A stretch of DNA of 38,638 bases from Gammaproteobacteria bacterium (lineage in GTDB: Bacteria > Pseudomonadota > Gammaproteobacteria > Ga0077554 > Ga007554): assembly GCA_005240065.1 (NCBI GenBank), contig SBBG01000060.1:1-38638 (forward strand), written 5' to 3'. The notes under the pieces were generated by a model that made no database searches, was not told the origin of the DNA, and saw only the letters and a program-made list of their open reading frames with translations. This document shows positions 25,201 to 32,079 of the stretch, in pieces. The translations under genes were made by a program, and so were the position numbers. Position 1 is the first letter of the stretch; each line of letters opens with the position of its first letter.

Positions 25201-25467
25201 CGGGACATCATCGTCAAGGCCAAAGACCGGATGATCTGTAGCGGGAGGTGGAAACTCACCTATCAGCCGACACACAACGGCGGAATCTACACGCTGTTCG
25301 ATCTTGTGGATGACCCTGAATGCCGCTCGGACGCAAGCCATCTCTATCCGGATGTCATGGTGGAGTTACGACACAAACTCAGGGCGTGGATGGCGCCTGA
25401 CCTGGCTGTTGCAACTCAGGGGGAGGACAAAAGCGGCACCAAGGGTTTGCCGGAGAGCCTATCGTAG
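22297..25467 (+). CDS. Fusion of GT2 glycosyltransferase, six membrane segments and a sulfatase-like domain
   Basis: A 1056-aa three-part protein in one unbroken frame. Residues 1-300 are a GT2 domain (LTILICTHNRSRLLEQTLDS, VVANACTDDT, GKSHALNRAI, MVDDDHRVDPGF, GGGEDSDFVLRAL). About six hydrophobic segments follow (near 326-345, 353-375, 400-421, 428-452, 490-510, 515-533). Residues 554-1040 are an alkaline-phosphatase/sulfatase fold with metal motifs NIVMIGSDTLRADR (D563), ATTHPPFG and IYSDHGMEFFEH (D839, H840). At the nucleophile position, where FGly sulfatases have Cys or Ser in CxPxR, it has Thr603 (TAPSLISLLTG). This resembles Thr-dependent phospho-transferases and hydrolases of the superfamily. 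The GT2 part would be cytosolic; with six segments the sulfatase-like part would also be cytosolic, with five or seven it would be periplasmic. The latter would be needed for lipid-derived phosphoryl donors. Its 3' end overlaps the convergent TPR gene by 89 bp. Confidence 0.88.
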   Translation: MNLTILICTHNRSRLLEQTLDSLNRAVRPGDCRIEILVVANACTDDTVDFLHQYRQNTSAKNLLPIGWLEEKTPGKSHALNRAIPLLTGDVVAMVDDDHRVDPGFFTNICNAIKTYPQATMYCGRILPDWNGKEPGWVHDQGPYRIYPLPVPRYDYGDQPQPVIAGGQLPLPGGGNLFLKREVFERIGGFSTELGPHGHDLGGGEDSDFVLRALTAGEKLRYVPNVVQHHYVDLERFSLRYILQKSYQRSRSVARVHSQGRSIPRYMWRKLAEYAGGATLSLSWARTRFYLVRLAATLGEMRGMAAKPFSDATGQTPSASGQVAPGIAPVALAFGMATASAIVSSPPQALSQGALSATGAATLFTSALLLKSIIGFSRTGPALKEEIQKHYSRYSLFAFGRLAAWALLISGLMAVAGVAVYSSLGRAAAIEFTITGAVIAAFCGIGAVTALQFCRHLLYLPATIAASSHYRLSRLYPLWRRLSPARLQIAHWTLVLLAALAVVADLAGMVGQGQWARLAMWAMLASAAAVIVRTLSPGDESPPVSDAAVTDPARPNIVMIGSDTLRADRVGNGQYHRDLTPHLNALARRGTHFTHCYVPCARTAPSLISLLTGTWPHTHGIRDNFAGDDQLDLPVAVLPALLTKAGYTTAAIGDWAAADMGKFNLGFEQRDLPEDQWNIKFLIRQGPKDLRLFLSLFTHNGFGKRFLPEMYYLGGIPLTREIGRDARAMIGRLVAACRPFFLNIFMATTHPPFGSEYPYYTLYSEPHYDGESKFVMARLTDPFEIIRRQGDSKKEFDLDQIIDLYDGCVKSFDDEVARIVEHIEKLGIADNTIIVIYSDHGMEFFEHDTWGQGNSVRGDQSARVPLIIVDPRKPPGGVVSNITRTVDIAPTLLNLLGMAQPQRMDGVSLAPYMENREANLDLAACNETGIWLTTLPGTPPDHLRYPDLPELLEIPDKGSGTLAIKREYRDIIVKAKDRMICSGRWKLTYQPTHNGGIYTLFDLVDDPECRSDASHLYPDVMVELRHKLRAWMAPDLAVATQGEDKSGTKGLPESLS

Positions 25468-26176
25468 GAGAGGAAGGTGTAGGGGGGGGGGCCGCCGCGC
25501 CCGCATTGCTGGTCGAGTTGTTCGTTTCGGTCTTGGTGTCCGCCGGGGTTTCCTCCTGAGAGAAAGCCGACGGCCCTTCCGGGAGAACACGAGCCTCCGC
25601 TACTTCCGGAACCTGCTCGGGAGCCGGATAAGGCAATTTCCCGCCCAACTCGATATACCGGCGTTGCAGCGTCTTGGATCCGGAAACACGTTTCAAGCCG
25701 TTTGTAACCACTTCCAGCGCCATTTTTTTATTGCCCTGACGATCGTAAAGAGCAGCAAGGTTGTAATAAGCCGGCGCATAGTTGGGATTCATCTGCAACG
25801 CAGTTGTAAACGCCACGGCTGCCTCGGTATCCTTATTGAACAATCTCAGAGCCTTGCCTTTTGTTACGAGCACTTCCGGGCGCATATGGAAATCCGGCGT
25901 GGTGTGAGAGAGAACATAATCACAACCGCCAACCGCTATCTGCAGATTGTACTTGAAGTCGTACTTATTCCCCATCGTCGCCAGCGCCCGATCCGTGAAC
26001 CGCACGCAATCACAATAATGGTGCATATGCTGCCAATTATCACGATCGGAATCCTTCCGGGCATAAATCATCGTCTGGCACATCGCTTGTTCTTCGGGGG
26101 TGACGTGAAACGGTGGCACCGCCCATGCCAGACTCGCGCTCAAGAATAACAAACCCGTCAACCACACCTTTTTCAC
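25379..26176 (-). CDS. Exported TPR-repeat protein with Pro-rich tail
   Basis: A 265-aa protein with a signal peptide (about 1-19, cleavage likely after AWA). The middle has tetratricopeptide-like helices (TEAAVAFTTALQMNPNYAPA and YYNLAALYDRQGNKKMALEV). The C-terminal 80 residues are rich in Pro, Ser, Thr and Ala. Several Cys occur in the mature N-terminal part (MCQTMIY, HHYCDCVRF, GGCDYV) and a late CRFC. The start is GTG at 26176, with GGAGG 7 nt upstream (the nearby ATG is out of frame). A C10 run in the coding strand (25482-25491) encodes part of the Pro tract and could cause slippage. The gene converges on, and overlaps by 89 bp, the GT2/sulfatase-like fusion gene. A periplasmic protein-interaction role is likely; no specific function is recognised. 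Confidence 0.8.
   Translation of the reverse strand: MKKVWLTGLLFLSASLAWAVPPFHVTPEEQAMCQTMIYARKDSDRDNWQHMHHYCDCVRFTDRALATMGNKYDFKYNLQIAVGGCDYVLSHTTPDFHMRPEVLVTKGKALRLFNKDTEAAVAFTTALQMNPNYAPAYYNLAALYDRQGNKKMALEVVTNGLKRVSGSKTLQRRYIELGGKLPYPAPEQVPEVAEARVLPEGPSAFSQEETPADTKTETNNSTSNAGAAAPPPTPSSPTIGSPANPWCRFCPPPELQQPGQAPSTP
25482..25491. repeat. G10/C10 homopolymer inside the TPR gene
   Basis: Ten consecutive G on the plus strand (C10 in the coding sense) within codons for the Pro tract. Loss of one C would shift to a frame ending after about eight codons; gain of one C would end after about 23 codons. Either event changes the C-terminal tail and leaves the TPR part intact. The run lies just outside the overlap with the convergent gene. 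A sequencing-length error is also possible. Confidence 0.8.
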
Positions 26177-26221
26177 ATTAAACCTCCATAGTGGCTCATA
26201 TTCAGAACGACCGGGGATTTG

Positions 26222-27133
26222 TCACGATTCACATAGTTCATCGATGATGGCCATTCCCATCCCTGCATATATGCCATCATTGAATCGATGACTACCAATA
26301 AAATGGATAAAGGCCGTTCCCGCTCCTTCTTTTAACTTGTTTGAAGCGCAATACTTCGGATGGGGAAGAACAACGGCGCTGGCAATGTTGGCCACAACGA
26401 TATTCGACATCACCTGTTCGCTACCCCAGGCGGCCCATTTGTCTCCTATCGCGGCCTGCATCTCTTGTGAAATTTTTTCCATGAAATCAATCGAAAAAGA
26501 CCCTTGCGGAAAACCCGCGAATCCCGAACAACCGCGGATATAGTTCAAATTTTCATAATCGGATAACTTGTCGAAATTTGCTTCGGCAACGAGCTGCACA
26601 TGGGTATCCAGTCCCGGCTTCAAGGATTTCGCCGTGGCGCACCTTTCCTGCATTTTTTCACTCTGTTGATTATCCCAGGTGCCGATGGAAAAACCGATAC
26701 CATCGGCAACGCAGCGCGCCACTTCGTCGATGCCGCCAACGGTCAGAGTGTCACTGTCCAACTGAATCACGTAACTCTTTTTGACAAGCTCGGAGATAGC
26801 GATCAGCCGCTCCCATGTGCCTCCTTGCGGACAATGCGGGTTTCTGAAATCGGCGATACTGCGCAGGTTAAGAAAGGGGATGTGATGCCTCAATACGGCG
26901 ATGTCTTCAGCATCAAGACTACCATCGTCGAGCACATGAATATCTTTGACACCGATATGCCGCGTGAATGATTTCACCGCCAACAAATACATCAACAAAT
27001 CCTTGTGCTGAAGCTGGCTGATGACCGTCAGATTCGACTCTGGCCACGAAACGAGCGGAGCCGTATCGAGGATACCACCACACTTCGCTGCGAATATCCG
27101 CCTATTGATTTTGTCTTTGATGGTATAAAACAT
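26222..27133 (-). CDS. Glycosyltransferase-like protein with DxD motif
   Basis: A 303-aa protein that looks like a GT-A fold transferase. It has an N-terminal strand region (LTVISQLQHKDLLMYLLAVKSF), a nucleotide-binding-like IHVLDDGSLDAEDIAVL, and a DxD metal motif at D126-x-D128 (YVIQLDSDTLTV). Later features are RGCSGFAGFPQGSFS, AWGSEQVMSNIVVAN and a His-containing end (AFIHFIGSHRFNDG), similar in layout to GT8-like enzymes. I cannot name the family or substrate. No membrane segment or signal is seen. Shine-Dalgarno is weak. The gene has a lower GC content than its neighbours, suggesting transfer. It lies downstream of pilB on the same strand but is functionally closer to the glycan cluster. 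Confidence 0.7.
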   Translation of the reverse strand: MFYTIKDKINRRIFAAKCGGILDTAPLVSWPESNLTVISQLQHKDLLMYLLAVKSFTRHIGVKDIHVLDDGSLDAEDIAVLRHHIPFLNLRSIADFRNPHCPQGGTWERLIAISELVKKSYVIQLDSDTLTVGGIDEVARCVADGIGFSIGTWDNQQSEKMQERCATAKSLKPGLDTHVQLVAEANFDKLSDYENLNYIRGCSGFAGFPQGSFSIDFMEKISQEMQAAIGDKWAAWGSEQVMSNIVVANIASAVVLPHPKYCASNKLKEGAGTAFIHFIGSHRFNDGIYAGMGMAIIDELCES

Positions 27134-27165
27134 TTACATGATTTTCATTTGGATCACAAAATGGT

Positions 27166-27183
27166 CCTGATCCGAGAATCAGG
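27166..27183 (-). terminator. Short hairpin after pilB, possible weak terminator
   Basis: CCTGAT (27166-27171) and ATCAGG (27178-27183) form a perfect 6-bp stem with a 6-nt loop, 39 bp past the pilB stop. On the minus strand the following bases are ACCATTTTG, a poor U-tract. It may merely separate pilB from the downstream glycosyltransferase gene. Confidence 0.3.
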
Positions 27184-27221
27184 GCATTGGGCATGCGCCA
27201 TCCAAGTATAACCGATTCGCT

Positions 27222-28976
27222 CTAATCAATCCTCACCGCCAACACCTCCTCAATCGAGGTCTTCCCTTGCCGCGCCAGCGTCAAGGCATTTTCCGTCAAG
27301 CGTGTCATGCCCTGGGAAATGGCAATTTGTAGAATCTCCCGCATCGCTTTTCCGCCATTGATGGCCTCGATGATTTCGGGGGTGACATGGAGCAGTTCGC
27401 ATACCGTCATGCGTCCGTGATAACCGGCGAAATTGCAGGCAGGGCATCCCTTACCGCGATGAAACGCTTCGGCTGGGCCGATGTTCAAAGCCTTACGCAA
27501 GGACGGTTCAATGTTCTCTTTCTCGACACAATGAGGGCAGTTCACGCGCACCAGACGCTGCGCCATGACACCCAGAAGGGTGGCTCCGAGCAGATAGGGT
27601 TCGATACCCATTTCCACCAGACGGGTGACGGTTCCAGCTGCGTCGTTGGTATGAAGTGTGCTAAGCACGAGGTGGCCGGTCAGTGCGGCCTTGTTGGCGA
27701 CAGCGGCGGTTTCTTCATCGCGGATTTCCCCGACCATGATGACATCGGGATCATGGCGCAGAAAATTGCGCAGCACAGCAGCGAAGGTATAGCCGCGATC
27801 GGAGGCCACCTGGACTTGCTCGATCCCGTCCATGTCGTATTCCACCGGATCTTCCACGGTGAGAATGTGCGGATTTCTTTTTCTGATCTCGTTGAGCAGC
27901 GCATACATCGTTGTCGATTTGCCAGAACCGGTCGGCCCGGTGACCAGAAACAGGCCATGCGGTTTCGCCAGAAGATGCTTGATAATGCACAACTCTCTTT
28001 CCTGCAAGCCGAGCTTGTCGAGCGGCTTGAGACCGGCCTCCTTGTCCAGAATCCGAATCACCACACTCTCACCCCTGACCGTCGGGATGATGGAGATGCG
28101 CAGGTCGATGGTCTTGTCGCCGCGTATTAGCCGCGCATGCCCATCCTGGGGCAGGCGGCGTTCGGCAATGTCCATCTGGCCGGTGATCTTGATGCGGCTA
28201 ACCAGGGCGGGGAGCAGGGATTTGCTTATGGCATTGGAAAAATGGAGCTTACCGTCGATGCGGTAATAGACGTTCACCCGGTCTTTCTCCGGCCGGATAT
28301 TGATATCGGAAGCGCCGCGCGTCACGCCTTGCAGCACGATGGAATTGAGCAGGCGCACGATCGGTTTCTTGTGCGCCTGTTGCTCGATGAGATGGGAGGA
28401 CTCCCCCGATGAGGCCGCTTCCTTGATGGGGTCCATCTTGAGGTCTTCGAGCGCCTCGGTCTCATCGGCGGTACCGTAGTATTTGCCAAGGACGACACTG
28501 AGATCTTGCGGTGAGGCCATAACGGCTTCGATATTCATCCTGGTATTGAAGCGCAGGGCGTCGATCATGGCCTGATTCAAGGGATTTTCCATGGCGACAA
28601 CGAGCTTGCCGTTCACTTCGCCGAGCGGAAAAACATTGTGTTGCAACGCGATCTCGGCCGGCAAACGGGCGATGGTGCGCGGATCGGCCTGAAAATCCTG
28701 AAGCTTCAGATAAGGGATACCCAGCTTGCTCGCTAGAACTGTGCTCACTTGCGCCGGCGTCAGCACTCCCATATCGATGAGTATCTGCCCCAACTGCTTG
28801 CCGGTAGATTGACGCTGGGTTGACAAAGCGTCGGCGAGCTGGGTTTCGGTGATCAATCGTTCCTTCACCATCGTCTCGCCAAGGCGCATGTCGGGCAGCG
28901 GGCGATACGTGTCGAGCGCACCCTTGAGATCATTCGCGTTACTGACAACCAATCTATTCATAACATTACATTCCAT
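27222..28976 (-). CDS. PilB/MshE-type secretion ATPase with MshEN domain
   Basis: A 584-aa hexameric ATPase of the type IV pilus assembly / type II secretion class. The N-terminal region (about 31-90) matches MshEN domains that bind cyclic di-GMP: RLGE (31-34), LITETQLADALSTQ and a second LGQILIDMG with the expected spacing. A linker (about 175-205) leads to the ATPase: Walker A GPTGSGKST (347-355), Asp box VEDPVEYDMDGI, Walker B RHDPDVIMVGEIRDEET and His box TGHLVLSTLHTNDA. A zinc site is formed by C480, C483, C511 and C514. It acts at the cytoplasmic face of a pilus or secretion machine, but no pilC, pilM-Q or gsp partners are in the window. The start may instead be the ATG at 28961. A divergent diguanylate cyclase begins 159 bp away. 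Confidence 0.92.
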   Translation of the reverse strand: MECNVMNRLVVSNANDLKGALDTYRPLPDMRLGETMVKERLITETQLADALSTQRQSTGKQLGQILIDMGVLTPAQVSTVLASKLGIPYLKLQDFQADPRTIARLPAEIALQHNVFPLGEVNGKLVVAMENPLNQAMIDALRFNTRMNIEAVMASPQDLSVVLGKYYGTADETEALEDLKMDPIKEAASSGESSHLIEQQAHKKPIVRLLNSIVLQGVTRGASDINIRPEKDRVNVYYRIDGKLHFSNAISKSLLPALVSRIKITGQMDIAERRLPQDGHARLIRGDKTIDLRISIIPTVRGESVVIRILDKEAGLKPLDKLGLQERELCIIKHLLAKPHGLFLVTGPTGSGKSTTMYALLNEIRKRNPHILTVEDPVEYDMDGIEQVQVASDRGYTFAAVLRNFLRHDPDVIMVGEIRDEETAAVANKAALTGHLVLSTLHTNDAAGTVTRLVEMGIEPYLLGATLLGVMAQRLVRVNCPHCVEKENIEPSLRKALNIGPAEAFHRGKGCPACNFAGYHGRMTVCELLHVTPEIIEAINGGKAMREILQIAISQGMTRLTENALTLARQGKTSIEEVLAVRID

Positions 28977-29135
28977 TCGCTCCAGCGAGCGTCAATAGTT
29001 TGACTCGAATGGCGGACAATGCCGCTTGCAAACAAGGTTCATAAGCTGATTACTCCTCACTATTTCGGCAAATAGATATCAAACATGAGGTGGCATGATC
29101 CTCGCATGTTTTGCAGCACCAGGAAGGAGGTGTTT

Positions 29136-30065
29136 ATGAGCACGGTTCAACAACCAACAAGTAGCTTGGTTTATTCCGATTTCACTGCGAATACACTGGC
29201 CACATTGCCCCACTCCGCCGGCCTCGAGCAGCAATCACCCGCACCGGATCACGCGCTGCGCATTTCCGGCATCCTGCAAACCACTCTGAATGTGGAACAG
29301 ACACTTGATCTGTTCGGCCGCGAAATCAGGCGGATGGTTTCCCATGACAGCATCACCTACCGGAACCCGCTGCAAAACATCGAACTCACACAGGGAAAGC
29401 CGGGCCGTCATTCGGGCGCCTACCAACTGATCGTCGCGGGACAAGCATTGGGAGAGATCATCTTCACCCGCAAGAAAAAATTCACCGGTCAGGAGACCAC
29501 GCTGATCGAACAGCTACTTTGCGGCCTGGTTTATCCGCTGCGTAATGCCCTGCTGTATAAACAAGCCGTGGAAGCAGCACTGAAGGATCCGCTGACCGGG
29601 GTACACAATCGCACTGCCATGGATGCCATTTTGCAACGCGAGGTCGATCTGGCTCACAGGCATGGTGCCCCCCTGTCGCTGATCGCTGTGGATATCGATT
29701 ATTTCAAATCCGTCAATGACACCTACGGTCACTCCATCGGTGACGGTGTTCTCAAAACAGTGGCGGAGGCCACCGCTGCCAGCATACGTGGCACGGACAT
29801 GTTGTTTCGCTATGGCGGCGAAGAATTTGTCGTGCTGTTGAGTAATACTGGTCAGGAGGGCTCGCTTTGCCTGGCGGAACGTATTCGCCGCAAGGTGCAA
29901 ATGGCGCACTACATTTGCAATGAGGCAATGATTTCCAGCACCATCAGCCTGGGCGTGGCATGCCTGAGTCCCGGTGAAAATGCCGCCACCCTCTTCATTC
30001 GCGCAGATCAGGCGCTTTATCAGGCCAAAGCGGCGGGGCGTAACTGCGTGAAACTGGCGGAATAA
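29136..30065 (+). CDS. GGDEF diguanylate cyclase
   Basis: A 309-aa cytosolic protein with an N-terminal sensor-like region (about 1-150, no recognised domain, GAF-like layout) and a C-terminal GGDEF domain that makes cyclic di-GMP from two GTP. Visible motifs are DPLTGVHNRTAMDAI, IAVDIDYFKSVNDTYGHSIGDGVL and the active site RYGGEEFVVLL. An inhibitory-site RGTD sits five residues before the RYGGEEF run, so product feedback is likely. The start ATG at 29136 has a near-perfect AAGGAGGTG 4 nt upstream; an earlier in-frame ATG at 29085 lacks one. No membrane segment is seen. It diverges from the MshEN-containing ATPase gene, a likely effector of its product. Confidence 0.94.
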   Translation: MSTVQQPTSSLVYSDFTANTLATLPHSAGLEQQSPAPDHALRISGILQTTLNVEQTLDLFGREIRRMVSHDSITYRNPLQNIELTQGKPGRHSGAYQLIVAGQALGEIIFTRKKKFTGQETTLIEQLLCGLVYPLRNALLYKQAVEAALKDPLTGVHNRTAMDAILQREVDLAHRHGAPLSLIAVDIDYFKSVNDTYGHSIGDGVLKTVAEATAASIRGTDMLFRYGGEEFVVLLSNTGQEGSLCLAERIRRKVQMAHYICNEAMISSTISLGVACLSPGENAATLFIRADQALYQAKAAGRNCVKLAE

Positions 30066-30124
30066 TAACGGTGCACATGGCGCACCCCGCGAAAACCTGC
30101 CGCGGTTTGTTGTGTTAAAATCTT

Positions 30125-30142
30125 GCGCCATTCCACTGGCGC
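30125..30142 (+). other. Inverted repeat in the aguA leader
   Basis: GCGCCA (30125-30130) and TGGCGC (30137-30142) form a perfect 6-bp inverted repeat with a 6-nt spacer, ending 12 bp before the aguA ATG. A TAAAAT (30115-30120) lies just upstream and could be a -10. The palindrome may be an operator or an mRNA hairpin next to the ribosome-binding region. A short GGTGC/GCGCACC sequence at 30070-30086 belongs to the intergenic repeat family. Confidence 0.4.
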
Positions 30143-30154
30143 GGATCGTGACAC

Positions 30155-31189
30155 ATGACAATATTCCACCTCCCCCCCGAATGGGCGCCGCAAAGCGCCG
30201 TGATGCTCACTTGGCCGCACGAACATGGCGATTGGCGCGACAAACTGTCCCTGGTCGAACCGGTGTTCGTCGAGATTGCGCGTCACATCAGCCTGCACGA
30301 ACGTGTGATCATCGCCTGCTGGGATGAAACGCATCTTGCCCATGTAAAAATGCTCCTGAGAGATTCCGGCGCGGCCCTCGACAAGATTACACTCCATGCC
30401 GCGCCCTCGAATGACACCTGGACGCGCGACCACGGGCCTATCACGGTGTTAGACAATGCCGCGCCGCGTCTGCTCGACTTCACTTTCAACGGCTGGGGCC
30501 GCAAGTTCGATGCCGAACTGGACAATCAATTAACGGGGCGGCTGCATGCCGCGGGCGCATTCGGCAAAACGCCGTTGCAAACCATCGATGTGGTGCTGGA
30601 AGGCGGCAGCATCGAAGTGGATGGCGCGGGCACGCTGTTGACCACGCGCCGCTGTCTAATGTCGCCGATGCGCAATCCACATCTGACCCAGCCGCAAATC
30701 GAGACACTGCTGGGCGAACTGTTCGGTGTCGAGCGTTTTCTGTGGCTGGACAACGGCTATCTCGCCGGAGACGATACCGACAGCCACATCGACACGCTGG
30801 CACGCCTGTGCAACCGGCACACCATCGCCTATGTCGCGTGCGACGACCCTGCCGATGAGCACTATCAGGAACTGAAGTCAATGGAAGAAGAACTCAGACG
30901 CTTCCGCACCCCCGATGGCGCCCCATACCATCTGGCCGCCCTGCCCTGGCCACAGCCCAAATATGACGAAGAGGGGCATCGCCTGCCCGCCACCTATGCC
31001 AACTTCCTGATCGTCAATGGCGCGGTGCTGGTCCCCACTTATGCCGACCCGGCCGACGAAACCGCCTTGACCCGTATCAGGGAATGTTTTCCGGATCGTG
31101 AAGTGATCGGCGTTCCATGCCTGCCACTGATCCTGCAACACGGCAGTCTGCACTGCGTCACCATGCAATTACCCGCCGGAGTCCTGTGA
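30155..31189 (+). CDS. aguA: Agmatine deiminase
   Basis: A 344-aa enzyme of the peptidyl-arginine-deiminase fold that converts agmatine to N-carbamoylputrescine and ammonia. Signatures are PPEWAPQSAVMLTWPHEHGDW near the start, NDTWTRDHGPITV, the catalytic Glu region VLEGGSIEVDG, the His region DTDSHIDTLARL, and the catalytic Cys in LQHGSLHCVTMQLP near the C-terminus. Length is typical. It is followed after 2 bp by N-carbamoylputrescine amidase, so the pair completes putrescine synthesis from agmatine. Arginine decarboxylase is not in the window. A palindrome precedes the gene. Confidence 0.96.
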   Translation: MTIFHLPPEWAPQSAVMLTWPHEHGDWRDKLSLVEPVFVEIARHISLHERVIIACWDETHLAHVKMLLRDSGAALDKITLHAAPSNDTWTRDHGPITVLDNAAPRLLDFTFNGWGRKFDAELDNQLTGRLHAAGAFGKTPLQTIDVVLEGGSIEVDGAGTLLTTRRCLMSPMRNPHLTQPQIETLLGELFGVERFLWLDNGYLAGDDTDSHIDTLARLCNRHTIAYVACDDPADEHYQELKSMEEELRRFRTPDGAPYHLAALPWPQPKYDEEGHRLPATYANFLIVNGAVLVPTYADPADETALTRIRECFPDREVIGVPCLPLILQHGSLHCVTMQLPAGVL

Positions 31190-31191
31190 CC

Positions 31192-32079
31192 ATGAAAAAA
31201 CTGACAGTCGGACTGATTCAGCATGACTGCGGCAACGACCGTGCGGCAAATCTCGACCGCACCATTGCCGGCATTCGCAAAGCGGCGGCACAAGGTGCGC
31301 GACTCATGCTGCTGCAAGAGTTGCATACCGGGATTTACTTTTGCCAGACCGAAGATACCAGCTATTTCGACCTGGCGGAAACTATCCCTGGACCGAGCAC
31401 GGAACAACTGGGCCAAGTAGCCGCGGAGTTGCAGGTGGTGATCGTTGCCTCGCTGTTCGAGCGCCGCGCGGCAGGGCTCTATCATAACACTGCGGTGGTG
31501 ATCGAAACCGATGGCCGCATCACGGGCAAATACCGCAAGATGCACATCCCGGATGATCCGGGCTTCTACGAAAAATTTTATTTCACGCCGGGCGACCTGG
31601 GTTTCAATCCCATCGATACTTCGGTGGGACGCTTGGGCGTGCTGGTGTGCTGGGACCAGTGGTTCCCCGAGGCCGCCCGGCTCATGGCACTGGCCGGCGC
31701 CGATTTGCTGCTCTACCCCACCGCGATCGGCTGGAATCCCGGCGATGACGATGCGGAAAGAGCGCGGCAGCGCGACGCCTGGATCACCATCCAGCGCGCC
31801 CATGCCATCGCCAACGGCCTGCCGGTGCTGGTCTGCAACCGCACCGGCTTCGAGGCCGACCCGTCCGGCCACAGCGCCGGGATAGATTTCTGGGGATCGA
31901 GCTTCGTCGCCGGACCGCAGGGCGAAATGCTCGTCATGGCGGAGTTTGACATCCCCGCCCCCCTGATTGCCGAGGTCGATCTCGGGCGTGGCGAACAGGT
32001 GCGGCGCATCTGGCCCTATCTGCGCGACCGGCGCATCGACGCCTACGAAGAGTTGATGCGGCGCTATCGGGATGGGTGA
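31192..32079 (+). CDS. aguB: N-carbamoylputrescine amidase
   Basis: A 295-aa nitrilase-superfamily enzyme that hydrolyses N-carbamoylputrescine to putrescine, CO2 and ammonia. The catalytic triad is visible: Glu in LLQELHTGIYF, Lys in KYRKMHIPDDPGFYEKFYF and Cys in LVCWDQWFPEAARL. The start MKKLTVGLIQHDCGNDRAAN is typical; the frame extends upstream, but that part overlaps aguA. The ATG is 2 bp past the aguA stop, indicating tight coupling. The 3' end overlaps the convergent ackA gene by 16 bp. Confidence 0.96.
   Translation: MKKLTVGLIQHDCGNDRAANLDRTIAGIRKAAAQGARLMLLQELHTGIYFCQTEDTSYFDLAETIPGPSTEQLGQVAAELQVVIVASLFERRAAGLYHNTAVVIETDGRITGKYRKMHIPDDPGFYEKFYFTPGDLGFNPIDTSVGRLGVLVCWDQWFPEAARLMALAGADLLLYPTAIGWNPGDDDAERARQRDAWITIQRAHAIANGLPVLVCNRTGFEADPSGHSAGIDFWGSSFVAGPQGEMLVMAEFDIPAPLIAEVDLGRGEQVRRIWPYLRDRRIDAYEELMRRYRDG

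Noticed and set aside
22297-25467. Idea that the FGE-like proteins activate this sulfatase-like domain
   Set aside because: FGE needs a Cys in CxPxR. Here the site is Thr603 followed by APSL, so it is not an FGE substrate; the two loci are also far apart.
27172-27177. Strong intrinsic terminator after pilB
   Set aside because: The stem is only 6 bp and the following sequence is not a U-tract, so it is listed only as a weak candidate.
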